Source of the DNA: Ophiura sarsii
Lineage: Eukaryota > Echinodermata > Ophiuroidea > Amphilepidida > Ophiuridae
Length of the DNA stretch: 64,000 nucleotides
Assembly (NCBI GenBank): GCA_035610835.1
Contig: CM069442.1
Coordinates: 31,697,798-31,761,797 of the forward strand
Reading direction: 5' to 3'
Shown one piece after another: positions 50,201 through 58,846 of this stretch (its first letter is position 1; each line of letters begins with the position of its first letter). Made by a program: the position numbers and the translations under genes. Under the pieces are notes generated by a model. That model ran no database searches, had not been told where the DNA came from, and saw only the letters and a list, made by a program, of their open reading frames with translations.

Positions 50201-53200
50201 GGCTGCGGGTTTCGTTCCCAGTGAAGCTATCGGGAAATGAACAGGCTGTTATCATAGTAGAAATGAGACTATTTAGACATAAATACGGAATCTCGAGACG
50301 TTGTCTTCCGTATACCCGCCATTATAGGAACTGCTCAACCTCTTGTCTTGGGCGATCCTTTATTATATACTATTAGCGCTGGGCAATACCTCAACAAACA
50401 CTATTGACTAGGACTCAAGGACACCGTAAAAGGTTATTACACATAATTATACACTTGTATCCATATATTTCTTAGGGAGACAAAAGTTCTAAGAGTGGTA
50501 ATATGCATCGCAGTTACGTATTTTGTCGCCTGGACACCCTACAGCATAGTTGGTTTGTGGGCAACATTCGGAGACTCGGCCAAGATACCTGTTGCCCTTG
50601 TAACGACAGCTTCAATGTGCGGCAAAGCTAGTACGGCATTCAATCCTTGGGTATACACGGCGACTAACAAAGTGTTCAGGAAAAGTATGCAGAAGGTTAG
50701 TTGAGTGCTATTAATATTCTAAGATAATTATTCTACTGAAAGACAAGGAATATGTGTACGTTAGGTCCCAGGTTCTGAACTGACTAATAGGCCTATCGTC
50801 CGATACTAAATGTCACTGTACACAGTCACTGTTTCAGTATCGGACGGTACTAGGATCAATAGGATATATAAAATGGGTTCGGCGATACTGGAACACAAAT
50901 ATGCACCAGTACCGTTCAATACTGGGACAAATCACTTCTGGTAGCATGTGTACCAGTATCGTCCGACACTGGAACATAAAAACGTTCCAGTATCGAGTGA
51001 TACTGGAACACAATTTGGTGTTCCAATCGTACCAGTATCGAGCGATATCGGCAACTTTTATGTTCCAGTATCTAACGATACTGGTATATACCAGTAGCTG
51101 GGATATATAGTACACTTTACCCATATTGAATATATTAAGTAGAATAAACAAGTGGAGATGGTTTTTAATGTATTTTATTAAGTTATTAGTCCAACGTTTT
51201 GACAAAGACCGGAGGGTCGAAACAGTCGGGACTAAATAATCGAATAAAATACATCGTTACACTGCAAAAACAAGGGTGTTATTTCAACACCTACCAGTGT
51301 TAAAACAATAATAGTAGTGTTGAAAATAACACCAACTAGTGTTGAAATAACACCAAGAGTCTTAATAACACCGGTGCAAATTTAACACCGGTGTAAAGAT
51401 TGGACCTGTATTAACTCCAACCGGTGTTAAAGTAACACCCTAGTTTTTGCTGTGTACGCGTAAAACGCATCTCTACTTTGTTTGTTTCTACATTAACATG
51501 AGATGTAACGTAGCATGCTTCATACTCCTATCCTATATTAAATATAAGCCTATTTTCAATTTCAAAAATAATATTCAAAAATAATTTAAAAATCTAAACT
51601 GCGCATGTTCAGAAGATTCGTGATTCGCATGTCGAGACTCCTGTATTCTTGTTCAATACGGTGAACCCTGAACCTAGCATACAAAATGTTTTCATACAAT
51701 TTGCACCTCCGCGAAGCTTCGATAATAATGCACCCGAAACCTATCTACGACGTCAACGATTTTGTTTGGGCAATCAAATTTCCAAGCCTGCGCAATCGGA
51801 AGTGAGATGTTTTGTTGATCATCTGAACTTGTGATAACATGATGAGAAGTCATTCATGATCATGAGTTACTGATGAATATATTTTCAACATGTGCAATCC
51901 TGTCTAAATGTCGCTTGTACTTTTTGGAATCTTTGGTCTTGGTACGTCTAAATAGGACCTTTTTCCTCAAATAGAACTTGTTGTCATAGTAAGGGGAAAA
52001 TATTTCTAAGGCGACGAAAAAATGAACACCTGTTCTATGGCCCCAACCACCTATTTATTTAGAATACCGATCCAAATAATCTTTTTTTAAATACGGCAAC
52101 ATTTTTACAAATATTTGTTAATTTGTTGAAGAGAAAAAAGAGGGCCGACAGACCGACTCATCGACTAAACCAGCATCTTTACATTTTTGGACTGACAAAT
52201 TTAAAATTCTGTTGTTAAGAAATTATTCTAAAAGTCTAAAAATAACCTTAAACCTTCGAAAGAGCATCTCGATAAAACTAGAGTCGGAGAATCTCAATGA
52301 AGTGCCCCTTCTAGAGCATCACCAGCAAACCTCATTTTCATCACATAATCGGTTTCTGTCAACTGTACTAGTTTATTAGCCATTCACAAAATATTGTAAA
52401 AGAATAAATACAAAATGAAATCACTGAAGACCGCCAACAGGGTTATTTTTACAAAATCAAGCTGCCAACAGAAATTACCTGCGAAACACAAAAACATCCT
52501 TTACCTTCACATGACCAGTGGTTCTCTCTCTCTTGCACCGTCTTCTGCTATTAAATGTTGTGAAAAGTGTCATAAAGTAATAACCTGCAACTTATTTAAG
52601 AGGAGATATCACGGCTGTTTGACTGTCCGATTTATAATTAAAATTATGGAATAAAAACAGATAACACAGTGGCCCTAGTTATGGTTTGACCTGATTTAGG
52701 TAGCACTAATGAATACGAGTATACGGTGAAAAATTCACGAAAATGGTTCGAGTCATTTTTAAATTATCGGCATTTTCTACTTTACACACATTTTACATGT
52801 AACTCTATGGGAAACTTGGCCGATGAGGGCGCTATTATAGTAAATAATAATATGCAAAGCTCTATTTCTCAGAAATGGCACCAACAAATGTTCTGACATT
52901 TCTACAAAAGATGACCAGTATATTCAGGTACGGACAAATTATGTGGGATCAAACAGCCGTGGATCAAAGAAGATTTATTGAGCACAGTTTCCCATCTAAG
53001 GGAGTGTTCATAAATACTTTGGTGGGGGGGGGGGGGGGGTTGGAAACAATTGAGCCATGGACATCTTTTTTTTTTGACCCCCCCCCAAATAAGGTGGGTT
53101 TTTTTCTTGACCCCCCCTTTCAAGAACCTTTTTTTGTTGTTGACCCCCCCCCCCCCCCCCCCCCCCCCCGATGATAAATATAGTATTCTTTGTATTGTAT

Positions 53201-54864
53201 ATACTTGGCTTCTGTATGATACCTTCACAAGATCATTTGATGGAACCCCCTCATTGCTACCTTGCTCCCTTCGCCATTGTGTAAAGAACTATGCAGTGGC
53301 GTAGCCAGGTAATTGATATTGGGGGGGCGAGAACTGAAAATGAACCGACAAGCTTGTTTTGAGAAAAGACATGCGCGCGCAGCGCGCGAATTTTTTTGAC
53401 TTTACACCTATTTTTGGCACGATTGAGGTACGTTTTGGTTCTAAACAAGCTTGTACCAACGAATATTGCATTTAGGTGACTGTTATGCGCGCGTAGCGCG
53501 CGAAATTTTTTCATATGTGTACTTTTGACCATCATAATTCCATGATTCCTCTGGTCAAATGAACCGACACTGCCAATCTCAACCGACACGACGTCAATGT
53601 TGGGGGGGCGACCCCCTCGCCCCCCCTCTGTCTACGCCACTGGAACTATGGCTATCAAGTTTCATCTGAATATTCAACAATTTGTAAAGCTGATTTTAGT
53701 TTTGCATTCATTGATCCAAGTGTATTTTTTCAATTTGTATTGTTCCATAAATATTGGTTGGTATTAAAATGTAATAGTAGTCCTCGGTTTCCTCTCAATT
53801 TATCAACTTTTTCAAAATGCTGCTTTGTCAAAAATACCACCCTTTTTTTTTGGACCCCCCCCTATACAAGCACTTTTTTCCCTGACCCCCCCTTTTAAGA
53901 ACCTTTTTTTTGGTTGGCCCCCCCCCCCCCCCCCCTCATATTTTCCAACCCCCCCACCAAAGTATTTATGAACACTCCCTAAGGCTATTCTTATATCACA
54001 CGACCAGGGGTTCTTAGTCTCTTATGTCTACCGGTTTCAATTGACATTACATTGCAAGGGAGTTGATTCTGTAAAAATGACCCTGCTGCAGGGGTCTTCA
54101 GTGATGGAAATGTCATGCTAAAACATTCGCAATGGATTGTTTTTATACTTCCTTTTGCAGTTGTGGAGACGGATGTTGTTACTTCCGTCGGAAATTACTA
54201 ATAGATCTACAAGTAAGTTTACCATAATATTGAGTTGAACCAAGTGGGTATTCACTTTAAAGTTTGGCGCATATCATTCCTATAATAACTCTGCAAGGGG
54301 CAATGCACCATTCATCCAATACAAATGGATGTGTTTAACATCCATGACATCCGGACTTGGCAAAACACAGTAATGTGATGTAATTTTGGAGCAATATTGC
54401 AAGTCATTACATGGCTTTGAAGAAGTGCACAAGAATGACAGAAGTTCAATTTTGAAAAAGTCTATTATTAAAAGATTATCATCCATCCTATTAAATCGTT
54501 CGATGTCAAACAAATAACGGATTAAATTACCTATAGTTTTCGTCAATTCAATATCATTTCAGATCAATTTCGGCAGTAAAAGTTTAAATACTCGAATCTA
54601 AAAAATACAAATTGTAGTAAATCAATAATACACACTTTGTAGCAAAAACACATTTTATTATCAGTTTTAAAAATCATTTTCGAGAAGATACTAGAAACGA
54701 AATGAGTACTGATGTTCTTACCCTTTTTTATTTGCGTATTTTCAGCCCAACGGTCTAAAGACACCATTGAGATGCAGACTACCATCAAGGAGAGAAAGTC
54801 TATGCTCACCATTCCTACAGACTCAGCGATTGGATCCTCAAGTTGTGGACAGGAGGACGTGTAA
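39643..54864 (+). CDS. Opsin (retinal-binding GPCR), gene model with first exon 1b
   Basis: Exons 39643-39968, 45506-45603, 47207-47537, 50476-50695, 54161-54212 and 54746-54864 have GT-AG borders and compatible phases (2, 1, 2, 0, 1). They give 381 residues. Landmarks: sequon NQT at residue 12; Cys107 and Cys184 (extracellular disulphide); ALDRY at 129-133; the ECL2 opsin motif GWSDYSYEG with Glu178 at the bovine E181 position; Tyr110 where vertebrate visual opsins have Glu113; AWTPY at 270-274; and MCGKASTAFNPWVY at 299-312, in which Lys302 is the Schiff-base lysine. NKV occupies the place of the NKQ tripeptide. The tail is rich in Ser/Thr. The family's role is light-triggered G-protein signalling in a photoreceptor membrane; Glu178 is the likely counterion, as in bistable opsins. 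The subclass (Go-type, echinopsin or another ambulacrarian group) is not settled. Exon 1a can replace exon 1b. Confidence 0.95.
40070..41175. mobile_element. 1.1-kb element with inverted GGGGCAACTGGTCC ends
   Basis: The left end GGGGTAATATGGGGGCAACT faces AGTTGCCCCATCCTCCC at the right. TA lies outside each (40068-40069, 41176-41177). Further GGGGCAACTGGTCC and GGGGCAAGTGGTCC copies occur inside at about 40891, 40917 and 40973-40999, some inverted. No transposase is seen. It starts about 100 bp after exon 1b. Confidence 0.7.
41470..41825 (+). repeat. Dispersed repeat, direct copy B
   Basis: This is the second direct copy of the segment at 30590-30950. Identity is high throughout, with small insertions (for example GTGCC near 41568 and ACCTTTCATGT near 41760). 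The two copies lie on either side of opsin exons 1a and 1b. Confidence 0.75.
42040..43790 (+). repeat. Tandem array of about 280-400 bp units rich in TGACCCCTAGTGACC
   Basis: Five copies of 'CCTGTATAGGTCAATGACCC' begin near 42202, 42491, 42899, 43183 and 43457. They are linked by shared blocks: 'TTTAATCGCTGAACACCCTA', 'AAGGAATCTTTTGACCAATT', 'GACGGTCATCAGTCATTTCC' and 'TTTTGACCCCTAGTGACCC'. The longer 42491-42899 interval holds an extra sub-unit also seen near 43640. Several units carry TGACCTTTGACC, the DR1 arrangement bound by RXR-type nuclear receptors. It is non-coding and lies within the opsin intron. Confidence 0.85.
43930..44850 (-). pseudogene. Gypsy/Ty3 retrotransposon integrase fossil
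   Basis: Minus-strand fragments read, in order, a degraded catalytic-core piece ending 'GIGIPDEVVSDNAKQY' (from about 44850), 'HTTSSPLYPQRNGIAES' with the preserved integrase signature SSPxYPQxNGxAE, and, after an inserted MITE, 'NTSPVQRLCNRR' and a basic C-terminal region near 44140-43930. Stops and a frame change break it. It is an old partial copy with no LTR recognised, lying within the opsin intron between exons 1b and 2. Confidence 0.82.
44236..44454. mobile_element. hAT MITE inside the Gypsy fossil
   Basis: The ends CAGTAGCGTAACTAGG and CTAGTTACGCCCCTG are inverted. The octamers GTTCATAT (44228-44235) and GTCCATAT (44455-44462) match in 7 of 8 positions. Inside are an ATT microsatellite (44261-44293) and G runs near 44334 and 44412. 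It splits the integrase frame. Confidence 0.88.
44851..45505. other. Intron sequence before opsin exon 2
   Basis: No other gene. Frames of 60-75 codons occur without resemblance. The opsin acceptor is TTTTCAG at 45499-45505. Confidence 0.5.
46499..46867. mobile_element. hAT-like MITE, CAGGGCCGAATTTACC ends
   Basis: The left end CAGGGCCGAATTTACC pairs with GGTAAATCCAACCCTG at the right. The octamers GATATCAT (46491-46498) and GATATCCT (46868-46875) match in 7 of 8. A G run of about 13 lies near 46813. It lies in the opsin intron between exons 2 and 3. Confidence 0.87.
47640..47664 (+). repeat. Poly-C/poly-A tract
   Basis: A C run of about 11 is followed by an A run of about 13, just after opsin exon 3. 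It is probably a remnant element end. Confidence 0.5.
47748..48807. mobile_element. Large foldback element with TTAA target site
   Basis: The outer arms GGGGGCTGTGGACTCTCAGG and CCTGAGAGTCCACAGCCCCC are inverted, with TTAA outside both (47744-47747, 48808-48811). Long inner arms of about 180 bp meet near 48515. Only the left arm is interrupted, by 47800-48300, which holds a 30-bp tandem repeat and two poly-C blocks with CTTACGTGAAATTCACGAGG words. Those words also occur in the hAT element at 21507-21892. It is non-coding and lies in the opsin intron after exon 3. Confidence 0.85.
47839..47990 (+). repeat. 30-bp tandem repeat, five units
   Basis: GGGCCTCTCAGGGCCGGTTA followed by CTAAAGTTTT is repeated five times with almost no change; only the last unit differs (CTCAAATTTT). 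Such uniformity indicates recent expansion. It sits inside the left arm of the TTAA foldback element. Confidence 0.93.
48812..50475. other. Opsin intron sequence before exon 4
   Basis: Nothing supported was seen in this 1.7 kb apart from the acceptor TTTCTTAG before 50476. Small frames have no resemblance. Confidence 0.45.
50786..51105. repeat. Array of CCAGTATCG / CGATACTGG palindromes
   Basis: The words GTTCCAGTATCG and CGATACTGGAAC, and single-base variants, alternate in direct and inverted form at least ten times. One example is TTCCAGTATCGAGTGATACT followed by GGAA at 50985-51008. Spacers are short and variable. No terminal repeat or target duplication was found. It lies about 90 bp after opsin exon 4 ends. 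Confidence 0.8.
51260..51454. mobile_element. MITE of GGTGTTA palindromes, CACTGCAAAAAC ends
   Basis: The ends CACTGCAAAAACAAGGGTGT and, inverted, CACAGCAAAAACTAGGGTGT are flanked by TA (51258-51259, 51455-51456). The whole interior is built of GTGTTAAA, TAACACC and ACACCGGTGT words. Its ends resemble those of 29038-30103 (CACTGCAAAC), suggesting the same superfamily with a different internal palindrome. Confidence 0.85.
51455..52996. other. Opsin intron 4 sequence
   Basis: No feature can be supported here. Frames at 51649-51834 and 52415-52654 lack motifs. Confidence 0.4.
53000..53979. mobile_element. Harbinger-like MITE, TAA target, with nested hAT MITE
   Basis: The ends GGGAGTGTTCATAAATACTT and its complement at 53960-53979 are inverted. 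TAA flanks both (52997-52999, 53980-53982), the 3-bp duplication known from PIF/Harbinger elements. Inside each end are runs of G or C separated by TTTTTTT-GACCCCCC blocks. A second transposon sits within it at 53294-53642. Confidence 0.85.
53294..53642. mobile_element. hAT MITE with perfect 8-bp duplication
   Basis: The ends CAGTGGCGTAGCCAGG and TCTACGCCACTG are inverted. GAACTATG flanks both sides (53286-53293 and 53643-53650). GCGCGCAGCGCGCG and GCGCGTAGCGCGCG hairpins lie inside. It belongs to the same terminal family as 21507-21892. Confidence 0.93.
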
Positions 54865-54919
54865 TCACTGTAGATTCGTAATGCGAATGTAGTCAGTTCA
54901 GATGAACAGCTGTAATGGA

Positions 54920-55080
54920 AAATTGCCACAAACGACAACTTGTGAAATGTTTCCGAATTTGGAAACATATTGCCGAATCAGGCAATGAATACTGTTTTTG
55001 TTTGCCATTGGTTATTTTTGTGAATTGAAAAACTACTTATGCATGTTCTGTAAGGTGGTTACTTAATTTAATCAAGTCAC
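54920..55080. repeat. Half copy of the foldback at 57803-58025
   Basis: It shares 'GGAAACATATTGCCGAAT', 'GCCATTGGTTATTTTTGTGA' and 'TGTTCTGTAAGGTGGTTACT' with the left half of the element at 57803-58025. It begins about 55 bp after the opsin stop codon, so it probably lies in the 3' UTR or just beyond. Confidence 0.8.
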
Positions 55081-55418
55081 AGTCATAACTACTTATCATA
55101 AAACATAAATGGCAAAATGTGGGGTATTTATTTTTGCGACTTTGAGCCGGCAATATATTCGCGAAATTAAATATATCGCAAAATTAAGACGTTTTTTGCC
55201 TCTGGCGTCTTTATTTTAAAATAGGGAATCACTTTTTTTGATGAATCATGCTCAGATTTTTTTTCTTCTTTTTCTAAGTTTGACCAAAGCTCATAAATGT
55301 TGACAGCAAGGTTTGATATGTTATAATTAATTAATTAAGTGACTAATTAATTATAGTATTGGTCAAAAATGGTCTTAAGATATTTAATTTTAATATTTTA
55401 TTATATTAAATTGATGTA

Positions 55419-55670
55419 CACAGTTCAACAAAAATAAGTTCCCCTTTAGATTATGCCAATACATCATTTAGCAACTTTTGAAATGAGGTATTCCTCCATT
55501 CAATGTGTGCTCATTCAAGCATTACAACACCAACGTAGTTATAGCCCCGTTCTAGTATTGCTGAGCACACGTACGTACATTAATGTGTGCCAAAAATCGT
55601 TTCGATGTAGTAACTCATTAACAAAATATCAGGCATAATCTAAAGGGGAACTTATTTTTGTTGAACTGTG
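55419..55670. mobile_element. Tc1/mariner-type MITE, CACAGTTCAAC ends
   Basis: CACAGTTCAACAAAAATAAG at the left and its complement at the right form perfect inverted repeats of about 38 bp. TA flanks both (55417-55418, 55671-55672). The 61-codon frame inside is spurious. Confidence 0.88.
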
Positions 55671-55672
55671 TA

Positions 55673-56173
55673 TAAGTCATACATGTCGTGTTCGAATAAA
55701 AAAAGGAATAAAAACAAATATTGAAAGGCCAATTATGGGGCAATGGATTATTAATTAGTCACTTCATTAATTAAACATTTTGCTTTGTGGGACAAATGGG
55801 TTTTGACCACGCTCTATTAAGATCTTTGTATTTCAAAAGGTTTATATTGGATTAATTACGGAGTTTAACCAATTAAGGTTATGTATATTTTGTTTCATAT
55901 CCCTAAATATAAACTATCTATGTGTCCTACTTTTTTAGTTGTAAGCTCGCAAACATTTGAACCCAGTTTTTTTGGGACACCCTGTATTTTTGTGAAAAGA
56001 CTCGTAAAAATATATGATTCCTTTTAAAAGCATATCATGAGAGTTGCACTGAATACAAACAACATCTGGTTCTGGTTTTCAGTGTGATGTTTGGAATCGT
56101 TTAATGTATATGTGTTATCCCAATACGAAAAGCAGATTCAAGCTATTCACGTCAATCATCATCGGATTCTTTG
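55673..56173. other. Intergenic DNA
   Basis: No gene. GGGACACCCTGTATTTTTGTG near 55973 is a lone end of a CAGGGTG-type MITE whose partner was not found. Confidence 0.45.
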
Positions 56174-56797
56174 CAGACGACGCTGGACATAGGCGTATTC
56201 ACGAGTATTCAGGTTAAAATATGCGAACGAGGTTGCCTGATCAAGTGAATGGGACGACCGCTTAACAACGGTTTAAATTCAAAAAATAGCATTTACAATT
56301 GGGATGATTAGCCATCCCGAACGGTTTTGGATTGGAAAAATTTTCTTCTAACCTATGATGAATTTTATGGGGTCATATAATCAAAATCCATTGTTACATT
56401 GAAACCAACGGAAATTCAAAATTAACGGCCGTTCGTAGCCACCGTCGTCTGATTCTTTGTTTAAAGTTGCATGGCGCCCTCAATAGTTTAACATGATGGT
56501 ATACTCCCTCAATAGTTTAACAGACGACGGTGGATACGAACGGCCGTTAATTTTGAATTTCCGTTGGTTTCAATGTAACAATGGATTTTGATATTATGAC
56601 CCATAAAATTCATCACACGTTGGAACTAAATTATTTCATCCTAAAACCACTGTGGATGGCTAACCATCCGCAGTATCAGTATCATCTTTTGAATTTAAAC
56701 CGTTGTTAAGCGTTCGTCCCATTCACTTGATCACGTAACCTCGTTCGCATATTTTAACCTGAATATTCGTGAATACGCCCGTGTCCAGCGTCGTCTG
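56174..56797. repeat. Foldback element, CAGACGACG ends
   Basis: CAGACGACGCTGG at 56174 and CCAGCGTCGTCTG ending at 56797 are the outer ends. The same word, as CCACCGTCGTCTG and CAGACGACGGTGG, also bounds the inner edges of both arms (about 56441-56453 and 56521-56533). Each arm of about 270 bp therefore looks like a unit bounded on both sides. The 70-bp spacer holds repeated CCCTCAATAGTTTAACATGATGG words. Confidence 0.8.
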
Positions 56798-56914
56798 TAG
56801 TTTAACATGATGGTATGACGCCCTCTATAGTTAAATTTGAGAAATGTTACGTTTTGGCTATGTTTTGAAAACATAGTAGGATTTTTTTTTTCTGACAAAA
56901 GTAAAAGTCAACAT

Positions 56915-57345
56915 AGGCACGTTTACGAATATCCAGACTGCGAATATCTATGGTTAAATTGTGCGTCCGAGGCTACGTAATCAACCAAATACGGGGGTGG
57001 GGTGGTGATGGGGGAGATCACAAAATAATACTTTGGAGTTGAGTGTTAAGATTAAATGATTTTAGTTTCAACATTTTGATACTTTTTTAATCATTTATAA
57101 TCAAAATTCGTATTATTATAAAACCAATGGGAATTCAACAGTTTGAATCTCCTTATTTTGAAAATTCATTACATGTTTGGAACTAAATAAATGTATCCTA
57201 AAACCACTGGAGATGGTAATTCAACTCCAGTGTTAGTATCACGTTTAAAAAAAATCGTCATAGACCGTTCGCCGCATTCGGTTGAAAACGGAACCTCGCA
57301 CGCATAATTCAACTTTGAATAATTTTGAACGAGTCTGTGTCTTAT
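56915..57345. repeat. Diverged relative of the CAGACGACG foldback
   Basis: The blocks 'GAATATCCAGACTGCGAATA', 'AACCACTGGAGATGG' and 'AACGGAACCTCGCACGCATA' parallel the arms of 56174-56797 (AACGAGGTT...GCG, AACCACTGTGGATGG). It is weaker and older. Confidence 0.55.
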
Positions 57346-57802
57346 AATATGTTAATTTTGGAAAAGTGCGCCATGTAGAGTTGAATACTATGTAATTTAA
57401 TGTTTAAAAATATTGCGCTAATATGGTTTTGATGAAATGATATGGTTTCGATGAAATGCATGGTATTCGCCGGCGTAGTGCACGTTATTATAATAATCAG
57501 GTAAAATGACCACGCTACGGTCCTTCTTCAGTAAATGTTTTCAAGTTTCGAGAAACTCGGTTTTAAATTTCAAATTTTTCTAGCTTTGAATATTTTTTTC
57601 ACAAAGATAAACATCTGTAACATTTAAAAAAACATGTTTGGCACAATCTTTACGGATATTTAATTGATTTTCCCTTTCTTTTTATAGGTTGGTTACACGC
57701 TCGAGTCATATCCGTTACATTTTTAGTATACAAATCCTTTAGAAAATGTATATAATTCCCATCAGGTCCCAAAATATAAAAAAAGAGTATCCTCTTCAAA
57801 AT

Positions 57803-58025
57803 GGAATCTGGAAACATATTGCCGAATTAGACAATATTGGGTTTTTTGCCATTGGTTATTTTTGTGAATTAAAATACTTCTGCGTGTTCTGTAAGGTGGT
57901 TACTTTATGTTACTTAATTTAATCAAGTAATGAACACGCAGAAGTAGTTTCTCAATTCACAAAAATAACCAATGGCAAAGAAAAGCAATATTGCTTGATT
58001 CGCCAATATGTTTCCAGATTCGGAA
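57803..58025. repeat. Hairpin element related to the opsin 3' repeat
   Basis: The arms from CTGGAAACATATTGCCGAAT through CTTCTGCGTGTTC and from GAACACGCAGAAG through CATATGTTTCCAG-type sequence are inverted around a loop of about 45 bp (TGTAAGGTGGTTAC...). A half copy lies at 54920-55080. Confidence 0.8.
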
Positions 58026-58846
58026 CCATTTCATAATTCACAGTTGCCGTTTTTAGCAGTTTGCCCTGACTGACTATAGTACATTACATAGATGGGGGTC
58101 TTTTTAGGCCTATATTTCTTAAACAAAAACAAAAGAACCAAAACATTCAGAACTGATCTGAAAACTCTATTATAGTGTAAACTTTATTCAAGAAACCTTA
58201 ACATATTTCAGTGTGTAATAGTAGGCACATATCATTTCTGACCACCCCCCCCCCCCCCCCCCCCCCCCCCCAGAAAGAAAAAAATGTCGAGCAACACCAG
58301 CATGCTTCACTGTCACATAACTGCTGGTTTAGGGTTTTAAAATGGTTTATGTCACCAGTGTTTACTGGTGCCCATTGACAATACCATACAAATGTAAGGC
58401 CTAAATGTTGTTTATACGGTGGTCTTGAAGAAAATCCTGCTAAAAGTATAGTTCAATTGATGTGACTTCATCAACTCATTCCTTTCTTGTTTTCTTCATT
58501 TTTTGAATAACGTACACGAAAGCTTTAGATAGGAGCTAACAAGGGTTCAACTTTGTTCATGGGTAGCAAAGTTATCGCGGCATGCCTCCTATCTGTACTA
58601 TAGTATAAGAAGGTGGAAGTCAGACCTTCAGCTGTTAATTACTTTTACAGTCTGGCACGATGACACTGTTGTTGTTGGGGTGTGGTTTTTTTGGGGGGGG
58701 GAGCCCTGATATGGCTGTAATGATGCTAAGCATGCTAGGCTGCACAAGATATCTTCTTTGTTCGTAGGCAAATTAGAATGATCTTGACATTAACAAAGAA
58801 ACCACACTAGAATATACAAACGCGAATACCAAGGTCCTGTTTGGTG
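58026..58846. other. Intergenic DNA with long poly-C
   Basis: A C run of about 29 lies at 58243-58271 and a G run at about 58693-58701. No gene was recognised before the PPxY gene's stop codon at 58847. Confidence 0.5.

Noticed and set aside
52875..53304. Proline-rich frames across poly-C blocks
   Set aside because: Products of homopolymer C/G runs inside the Harbinger-like MITE.
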